Origin: Protea cynaroides
Taxonomy: Eukaryota > Streptophyta > Magnoliopsida > Proteales > Proteaceae
Length of the DNA: 64,000 nt
Direction: 5' to 3'
Assembly: GCA_028583415.1 (NCBI GenBank)
Contig: CM053266.1
Span: 43,519,758 to 43,583,757, forward strand
Shown here: positions 57,328 through 64,000 of the stretch, one piece after another
How positions within the stretch are numbered: position 1 is the first letter of the stretch
Layout: each line of letters opens with the position of its first letter
The notes under the pieces: model-generated
Told to the model about the DNA's origin: nothing
Database searches by the model: none
The model's input: the letters and a program-made list of their open reading frames with translations, nothing else
Made by a program: the position numbers and the translations under genes

Positions 57328-58187
57328 CAAGGATTCAAATTTCGGTTTCATGCCTGGTTTTGACCAAGCAAAAAACCAAAATTTCGGCCATTTCAGTTAA
57401 AATTTCACCAAAACCAAGGAAAAAAAACTCAGATTTCGAACTTGGTTTCGGTGGCCAAAAAAATTATTTTTGAGTCCAATTTTTTTTTCCTGTAATGCGA
57501 TTTTAACCTTTTTAACATATCCATTGAATCATTTGCACACAAAAAATAAAAAATGATAATTCTATGTTTACATCATAGCATGCTAATGTATGCAATGAGT
57601 GAGAAGGGTAGTAAATTAGAAACAAAGTAACAAACTAATGTTATATAACTTATATTGTTATTACAACATTCCAAAACATTCTTTAATTATCAATTACATA
57701 TAATAAGGAAATCCACTCAAATCACGATTTTCGTGGCGCATCTAATCCCTGAGCCTGAAACCATTGATGTTGCCAATAAAGGTTCTCTCATTTCATCACA
57801 TAGGCATCCCATTCATAGAATTTACATACAAATTTTTAACGAAAAAATAGTTCAAGGAAGAAATGGTAACATTTTTGCTTCAAATCTTCAAAACCTTGAT
57901 GAAACGAAGTTCAATGCCCCTTGGAATTTAAGGTCATGATGGGATATGAGAAGAAGAATGGAAGAAATGAAGAAATTTTGGAAGAAAATCAAATTTCGGT
58001 GTCGAAATTAGCCTCTTTTGGTTGAAATGTGGTCGAAATTGACCGAAATCTTCCAAAAATTACTGAAATCGACTGAAATCTACCAAAATAAGACTATTTG
58101 GTTTTGACCTATAGATTCGTTTCGGTTTAGTAAAAAACCGAAAGATTTCGCCGAAATCGAAAATTTCGATTGAAATTTGGAACTATG
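57328..58187. mobile_element. hAT-like non-autonomous element, 860 bp
   Basis: The ends CAAGGATTCAAATTTC and, reversed, CATAGTTCCAAATTTC are imperfect TIRs. Flanks TTTAAAAG (57320-57327) and ATTAAAAG (58188-58195) are an 8-bp TSD with one change. Both sub-ends are rich in 'gaaatttcgg' phrases. A 94-codon frame inside has no recognised family. It lies at the left edge of the RTE LINE, possibly inside it. Confidence 0.7.
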
Positions 58188-59035
58188 ATTAAAAGTGCAG
58201 ATGGTAAACTTATAGTAAGGTATGAAGACATTATGGAGAGATAGAAAGAGTATTTTTACAGCCTACTTAATGATGACACCTCAAATAATAGTGTCCCCGA
58301 AGGCCGCTTTACCCATCAAGGTACCACATGTCGTAGATATATACAAAAAAATTAAGGCAACGAAAGTAAAAGAAGCTTTAAGGAGGATGAATGTAGGCAA
58401 AGCACTAGACTCAGATGAGGTTCCAAAATGTGGAAGAACATTAGAATCTATGGATTATTTTGGCTTACCAAGCTATTCAATAAGATCATGATTTATGAAC
58501 ACAAGGAAAATTTCATCTAAATGGAGGAGAAGCATTGTGGTTTCGATTTATAAAAATAAATGTGATATTTAGGTTTACAGTAACTACAGAGGCTAAAACT
58601 AACGAGTCATACTATAAAATTATGGGAGAGATTTATTGAAACTCCCTTGAGACAAGAAATTACTATTACGGAAAACCAATTTGGTTTTATGCCTCGGAGG
58701 TCCACAGGAAAAGCTTTTTTACTTAAGAGACTCTAAGAATGAATTAGAGAATGCAAGAAGGACCTCCATGTGGTCTTTATTGATATTAAAAAAGCTTATG
58801 ATAGAGTCCTTAGAGAGTTAATCTGACAAGTACTAACGAAGGGATGTCTTTCAAGCAAATACATGTAGTCAATAATATGTATTATAATGTGGTGACTAGT
58901 GTGGTAACCGTGGGGGGTCAAGGTAGTGAATTTTCAATTACATTTGGGTTACATCAAGGATTAGCTTTAAGCACTTATTTGTTTGCACTTATCATTGATG
59001 ATTTAACTAAAGACTTTCAAGATGAGGTTCCTTGG

Positions 59036-59410
59036 TGATGTAGCACGGGATCCATAGGATAAGAATCTTCTTAGGATTTAATTTTAATTGAAAAAATATT
59101 TGTAATATGTTATTTTTATTAGAAGCGTGGTTAGTTAATGTGGGACCCATAGTTTGTTTTATTTATTTAGTTTTAATTGTAATGGGAAAGTGGATTAGTC
59201 CACGATTTATGCTTAGGAGTTTCGAGTTATTTAGGAGTCTTTATTTTATTTAATTTTAGTTAGTTATTTTGTTATTCATAATTTAGGAGTCTTTCGTGGA
59301 ATTTTTTCACGATTTCACTTAGGAGTATTTTTTATTATTATTTATTTCATTGTAAGTAGGGCCCACTCACGGTTAGATTGTAAAGCCTATAAAGGTTTCT
59401 TTTAGTAATG

Positions 59411-59449
<39 letters not shown>

Positions 59450-59532
59450 CACAAGAGAGGAGGGGGAGGCTGAAGTCTCTGTCTCCTCTGGTGGTATACT
59501 CTAAAAGTCGGTCCGCCAAGATATCGTCATCA
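59036..59532. mobile_element. Solo LTR, 497 bp, perfect 5-bp TSD inside the RTE LINE
   Basis: Starts TGATG and ends CATCA, with CTTGG at 59031-59035 and 59533-59537. Removing it and one CTTGG joins the RTE codons W and C of the PWCMLFADD motif in frame. A TATAAAGG lies near 59389 and an AT microsatellite at about 59413-59441. Family not recognised. Confidence 0.92.
59411..59443. repeat. (AT)n microsatellite within the solo LTR
   Basis: About 15 AT units just downstream of the putative TATA box. Confidence 0.9.
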
Positions 59533-60524
59533 CTTGGTGTATGCTTTTTGCTGATGATATTGTTTTAGTGGATGAGACAAAAGCAATGATTAACTCCAAG
59601 TTGAAGTTCTAGCGATCAACCTTGGAATCAAAAGGTTTTAAGTAGAACGAAGATAGATTATATGGTGTGTAACTTTGGCCACACAAGGACGGATTATGAA
59701 GTGGTTGAAATTAATGAGAGGGAGATACCACAAAATGACTATTTTAGGTATTTAGGCTCTATCATAAATAAAGAAGGTGATATAAAGGATTAAAATAGGA
59801 TGGATGAAGTGGAGAGGTGAGTCTGGAGTGCTATGTGATCGGCCTATTCCTTCGAAACTTAAAGGAGAATTTTTTAGAGCAGTCATTCGACTGATTATGA
59901 TGTATGATGCAGAATATTGGCCAGTTAAGAAGCATCATCTAGATAAACTTAGCGTAGGTAGAGGAGGATGTTGAGATGGATGTGTGGCAAAACTAAGAAG
60001 GATAAGGTAAAGGATGTTAGTATTAGAGTTGATTTGGGAGTAGCGCCGTTACATGATAAGCTACTAGAAAGTTGTTTGAGATGGCATGACCATGTTCAAT
60101 GGAGGTCTTTAGATGCTCCAGTACAGAAGGAGTGATTGATTTTGATCAAAAGATCGAAAAAAATTGAGCAGACCTAAGATGCTTATAGGAGAAGTGGTGT
60201 GGACATGCATATTGTTTCAAGTATGACCTTGAACATAGTTGATTGAAGAGCTCCATGTAGCCGATCCCATTTACTTGGAATAAGGCTCTATTGTTATTGT
60301 TGTAGTAGTCATTTCACTGACTATGGTGTATAGTGTGGAATGTTGGTCTGTTAAGAATCATCATATAGATAAACTCATTGTAGCTGGGATGAAGATGGTG
60401 AGATGAATATGCGGCAAGGCTAGGAAGGATAAGGTAGGATAATCGTATTAGATCTGATTTAGAAGTAGCGCCGATACATGATAAGGTATGAGAAAACCGT
60501 TTGAGATGGCATGACCGTGTTGCC

Positions 60525-60860
60525 TTACCTTAAAAGTGGTTGACGACCCTGCCAGAAGTCTTCTTTCTTCTATTGTCCTGCTAGCTCAAATCTCGTACTA
60601 TACCTTGAAGGTAGCTGGCTACCTTCTTTCAGGCTATACGAAGTTGAGGAAGTAAAGTAGTAAAGGCAAGTCGCTTGGTATCCTTTACGCTACGGACTAC
60701 CTTCCCCAAGGCAGTCCTAGCTCGCTTGGTATCCTTCACGCTACGGACTACCTTCCCCAAGGCAGTCCTCGCTCGCTTCGTTAACGGGAATTGAACCCGC
60801 GCATGGTGGTAGCTTGCTTTCACTGCCTTAATCCACTTGGCTACATCCACCCCCTACTCT
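60525..60860. other. Organelle-derived insert with trnH-like remnant
   Basis: On the minus strand GGATGTAGCCAAGTGG, AAGGCAGTG, CCACCATGCGCGGGTTCAAT and TCCCG match the D arm and T arm of plastid-type trnH-GUG, which is also present in plant mitochondrial genomes. The anticodon arm is replaced and the 3' acceptor strand no longer pairs, so it is not a working tRNA. The neighbouring GC-richer DNA has a 51-bp tandem repeat. NUPT or NUMT cannot be told apart here. Confidence 0.6.
60671..60780. repeat. 51-bp tandem repeat, two copies plus start of a third
   Basis: TCGCTTGGTATCCTT.ACGCT begins at 60671 and 60722, and a broken third (TCGCTTCG) at 60773. The copies differ at two or three positions. 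Confidence 0.9.
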
Positions 60861-61702
60861 TTCTAAAAGATTCAATAGATTCCATTTTTAGCATTAATCA
60901 TTATTTAATTTCGTTTTTCTTACCTTCATTTAAAATTCAAAATCAAATGAAAATCTTAGACATAAAATCCTGCCAAGTCAGACATAAGATGACTCCAGGT
61001 GAGGTGGTGAGGAAAAACTTGTATGGCTTAGGCCTTGTTTCAAGTATACTTTGAATAGAGCTGATTGGAGAGCAAGAATCCATGTAGCCAACCCCATTTT
61101 ACTACCATCACTTGCATTAATCAATAATCATATGTTCTTGGAGGACGTTTGTCAATCATTAAGTGATTGTGGGATGGAGGTTGTAAATTCAATGAATTCT
61201 AGATCATCATCATCATCATTTCTTATACTCTTTGTTTTTGAGTTAATTTTGAGAGAGTTTGGGTGTGTTCAGTTCCTTTTATCTGTAAAGATGGTTGTCT
61301 CAGTGTGGCCCATCTAGGAATGAAATTTCAACTTTTGGCATTAATGAAATTTGATTAATTTGTGTATGATTCATATTTACTGATTCCTATTTTGAGAGTG
61401 ATTCATGTATGATTCATGTTTACATATTCCCAAGCCAGTTCCCTTTGGTGCCAAGATGGTGGCGAACTTTCAATGTATGCATATTGTGACTTCTGTACAT
61501 CGTGAAATTAAAATAAAAGAAAAACATGGATCTTATTCTTTGAATGGGTCATTTGATTGAAGCTTATTTTTTAGTGTATATTGCAAACCCTAGCAAGTCA
61601 GTTTTGTTTCAAGTTAAATCATGGATTATGGCCTGGGGACCTGCACTTGAAGTGAGCCAACCAATAAAAACCGGGTTACTATCATATTATTTGATGGCAT
61701 CT

Positions 61703-62125
61703 TGATGCAATATTATTCAACCCATGCCAATGGAAGTCAAGATCAAGTCACAAGATCTCGCAAGATCTCACATAATCTAGCAAGATCTCGCGTATTTATT
61801 TTCCTAGTTCATTACCTTCTTATATTAATTACTTCCTTGTTAATTATGTTTCCAATTTGAGGCTCGGATGAGAGCCCTATTTAAATGATGTAAGGCATAT
61901 GCCAAGGTTAAGTTGAAGTTGAATTGAATAAAGTTATTATTGGAGTCTAAAGGATTGCTGTCCAAACCGGGTGAGATGCCCAAGACCTGAGATCGGTTGT
62001 CCCTCCTTTCTATCTCTCTTGTTTTCTTTGAGCTACTATTATTATTCATTGCTGGAAATTACCACTATTGGGATCCTACCTGCAACCATTATCGATTCGC
62101 AATATCGTTATTTGGATTTGCATTA
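61703..62125 (+). repeat. 5' LTR, 423 bp
   Basis: Carries short AAGATCTC[GA]C repeats near 61755-61800. Lacks about 125 bp present in the 3' LTR between 'tctagcaa' and 'gtatttattt'. Confidence 0.88.
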
Positions 62126-62141
62126 AATTGGTATCATAGCT

Positions 62142-62765
62142 ATGGCCAGTAGTGATACAATGATCGCTACCTCTAGCTTGCAAGTTATTGAGGCATTGAG
62201 GCAAGTTACTGAAAGATTGACTGCACTGGAAACTCGCATGGACACAAGGCTTCCTCCACACACTTGCAAGGATCTTCCTCCACCAATCACTATTGAGATT
62301 AGGAGGGTTTTGCTTTTCTGTGACCGCATGGAGTTTTATGCATGGTTAGATTGCTAATTAGAATCCTTAGAACAATTGTTAAAAGTGAAAAGGGATATGA
62401 AGCAGTCATCAGAACCTGAGATCAAGGACAACTCAACTTTGACTAACTCGACAAAGGAAGGGCCAATTTCTACACCGATTGTAGAAGAATCAGTGACTAA
62501 AGGCGAAGACTACAACCTTCGCAAGGTGGATGGTATTCTATTTCCAGAGTCTATTATTGAAGATTGTGTTGAGGAAGTTATGACTATCAGTGATGAGGTC
62601 AAAGAAGATGAGACCGATATGGTGGTCCCAGACGATGTCGTGGTTAAGGAAGCCTTCACAAGTGTTTCACTTGAGGTTGTGTCTATTAACTATGATATTC
62701 TTGATATTGATTGTGACGTTGAGCACATTGAGTTTCTGATCCCATCAAAGTACTTTGAAGAGTGA
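62142..62765 (+). pseudogene. Gag-like ORF of the TRIM-like element, one stop codon
   Basis: The ATG lies only about a base after the PBS. The N-terminus (SLQVIEALRQVTERLTALE) looks like a coiled coil. A TAA at 62355-62357 follows WLDC, then the same frame continues with LESLEQLLKVKRD and a long acidic stretch (CVEEVMTISDEVKEDETD) to TGA at 62763-62765. No zinc knuckle or protease is visible. I do not recognise the family; a gag-derived or captured protein are both possible. Confidence 0.55.
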
Positions 62766-62869
62766 GTTCTCAAGGTTGCATATATCTATCCTAATTTCCG
62801 TATGCAACCAGAATCCAGTTCTCATTGGAAGATGAAAACTATCCCTGCCTTGTCGATTCCAAACCCTTA

Positions 62870-62919
62870 AAAAAAAAAAGAAAAAAAAGAAGAAAAAAAA
62901 AGAAAAAAAAGGGGAGAGT
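62870..62919 (+). other. A/G-rich tract and polypurine primer of the TRIM-like element
   Basis: A long A-rich run with G interruptions ends GGGGAGAGT directly before the 3' LTR. Confidence 0.7.
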
Positions 62920-63469
62920 TGATGCAATATTATTCAGTCCATGCCAATGGAAATCAAGATCACATCAAGATCAAGTCACAAGATCTCGCCAGATCTCATA
63001 CAATCTTGTAAGACCTCGCATAATCTAGCAATATCTCATAAGATCAAATAAAGATCACGCATGCAAAGAACATAGATAGAATGCTCAACTATAGTAAGAA
63101 GAGATGCTGTATTTTAGTAGGATTTTATTCAGTATTTATTTTCTAGTTCATTACCTTCCTATATTAATTACTTCCTTGTTAATTATGTTTCCAGTTTGAG
63201 GCTCGGATGAGAGCCCTATTTAAAGGGTGTAGCTTGTAAAGCATATGCCAAGATTAAGTTGAAGTTGAATTGAATAAAGTTTTTATTGGAGTCTAAAGGA
63301 CTGCTGTCCAAACCGAGTGAGATGCCCAAGACGTGAGATCGGTCATCCCTCTTATCTCCCTCTCTTGTTTTCTTTGAGCTACTATTATTATTCATTGCTG
63401 GAAATTACCACTATTGGGATCCTACCTGCAGCCATATCGATTCACCATATCGTTATTGGGTTTGCATTA
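62920..63469 (+). repeat. 3' LTR, 550 bp
   Basis: Colinear with the 5' LTR, with an extra central block containing further 'caagatctc' and 'cataatctagcaa' phrases. Confidence 0.88.
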
Positions 63470-63576
63470 CATCTGTAATTGGGCGGCTTGGAAATCTATT
63501 TTACCGGTTTAGTCAAAACCAAGTTCAGGCAAAATATTGACAAAAAGCTGTAAAGCTGTTTGCTACTCTGTTTTTG

Positions 63577-63756
63577 TTTGCATGTATTGCTTTTAGGACC
63601 AGGGAAGTTGAACTTTCCATCCTCATATGGGTCATAGTCTCCTTTATTGAATTACAATTTGTTTGTTTGGCCTGTGTTGCTTCTAGGTCTAGGGAAGTAA
63701 AAAATTCCATCCTCATATGGGTCATAGGTTCCTTTATTGAATTACAATTTGCCTTA
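63577..63756. repeat. 90-bp tandem duplication
   Basis: CCATCCTCATATGGGTCATA occurs at 63617 and 63707, within two units that both end 'cctttattgaattacaatttg'. The remaining bases to the window end show nothing recognisable. Confidence 0.9.
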
Positions 63757-64000
63757 AATTGCTTTAATTTTTGGAGTATTTAAAATAATTCCATACGAAT
63801 GAGACAAAATTATAGAAAAGAAATTATAATAGAGATGCATGTAGCGGGACTGCTGGAGAAGTTGTGTTAATTTGATTCGGCAATGGTCTGATCTCTTGCT
63901 AATTTAAAAATCCTTCTTTTAATGAAAAGTATGTAAAGCATAATTTGCTTTATATAAATCATTAGGTGAAGCTTTTATGCAGTTTTTTGATAAAAAAATT

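Larger units (their letters stand above)
58196..60300 (+). mobile_element. RTE-clade LINE, 3' part of pol, split by a solo LTR
   Basis: Recognisable RT blocks in order: RMNVGKALDSDEVP, FGFMPRRST, VFIDIKKAYDRV, GLHQGLALSTYLFAL and DEVPW at 59033; after the LTR, CMLFADDIVLVDET with the FADD catalytic pair at about 59550. The tail ends 'catgtagccgatcccat...ataaggct' and (TTG)n-like repeats near 60290. Many frameshifts and stops occur. The endonuclease half is missing. Confidence 0.85.
60301..61110 (+). mobile_element. Second RTE LINE tail, split by organelle-like DNA
   Basis: Repeats the phrases of the first tail: 'gataaactcattgtag', 'gcggcaaggctaggaaggataagg', 'gagatggcatgaccgtgtt' up to about 60520, then, after the insert, 'ggtgaggtggtgaggaaaaact' and 'aagaatccatgtagccaaccccat' at about 60990-61105. 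It is placed directly after the first copy, so the two are tandem fossils. Confidence 0.72.
61703..63469 (+). mobile_element. Short non-autonomous LTR retroelement (TRIM-like) with CATCT TSD
   Basis: CATCT at 61698-61702 and 63470-63474 is a perfect 5-bp TSD. Both LTRs start TGATGC and end GCATTA. The PBS TTGGTATCATAGC lies two bases after the 5' LTR, and a purine tract (GGGGAGAG) precedes the 3' LTR. The ~790-bp interior has one ORF and no protease, integrase or RT, so mobility would need enzymes in trans. Confidence 0.88.

Noticed and set aside
60785..60855. Working tRNA-His gene
   Set aside because: D and T arms are present, but the anticodon arm is altered and the acceptor strands do not pair.

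Overview
The window reads as nuclear DNA of an angiosperm, most likely not a grass. It is AT-rich, with intron-split genes, AT and CA microsatellites, Au-type SINEs, Copia and Gypsy LTR retrotransposons, RTE and L1 LINEs, hAT MITEs and Mutator-like (MULE) elements. I cannot name the species. Very little is host coding sequence; most of the DNA is nested transposon.

Layout. 1-5.0 kb (+): the last four exons of a MATE (DETOXIFICATION) transporter. 7.0-17.7 kb (-): a complete FAR1-RELATED SEQUENCE gene of the FRS7/FRS12 kind, convergent with the MATE gene. It has one large exon (FAR1 zinc finger, MULE transposase-derived domain, SWIM finger) and four small phase-0 exons encoding a repeated C-terminal module that looks COMM-like. 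Its introns hold an Au SINE with an 18-bp target-site duplication (TSD) and a hAT MITE with a perfect 8-bp TSD. 18.8-20.15 kb: a ~127-bp minisatellite next to a promoter-like stretch, then a MULE-like end. 20.15-30.48 kb: a Copia element split by three solo LTRs of one long-LTR family. 31-33.7 kb: LINE and SINE fragments.

33.8-52.1 kb: a tandem segmental duplication built around an intronless peroxisomal enoyl-CoA delta-isomerase gene (ECI). There is one intact copy ending in the peroxisomal signal SKL, one copy with a lost start, a deletion and frameshifts, one full-length copy with a single nonsense codon, and a fourth unit that keeps only the flanks. Because the units are paralogous, each acts as an empty site for the others. 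This exposes a hAT-like element, a solo LTR and three MULE-like insertions, two of which look like Pack-MULEs: one carries an F-box/DUF295 fragment and one carries KEN-box coding sequence with what may be an intron.

52-64 kb (+): the first coding exon of a CID-domain (RPRD1-type) gene, with a four-codon upstream ORF. Its first intron runs off the window and holds a hAT element, an RTE LINE split by a solo LTR, a second RTE tail split by organelle-derived DNA with a defective trnH-like gene, and a 1.8-kb LTR element with intact TSDs and one ORF broken by a single stop.

No operon-like cooperation is expected. The host genes are unrelated: membrane efflux, light/clock-linked transcription factor family, peroxisomal beta-oxidation and RNA polymerase II CTD binding. 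The points of most interest are the FRS C-terminal repeats, the paired motif arrays in the three long LTRs, and the Pack-MULEs in the ECI duplication.
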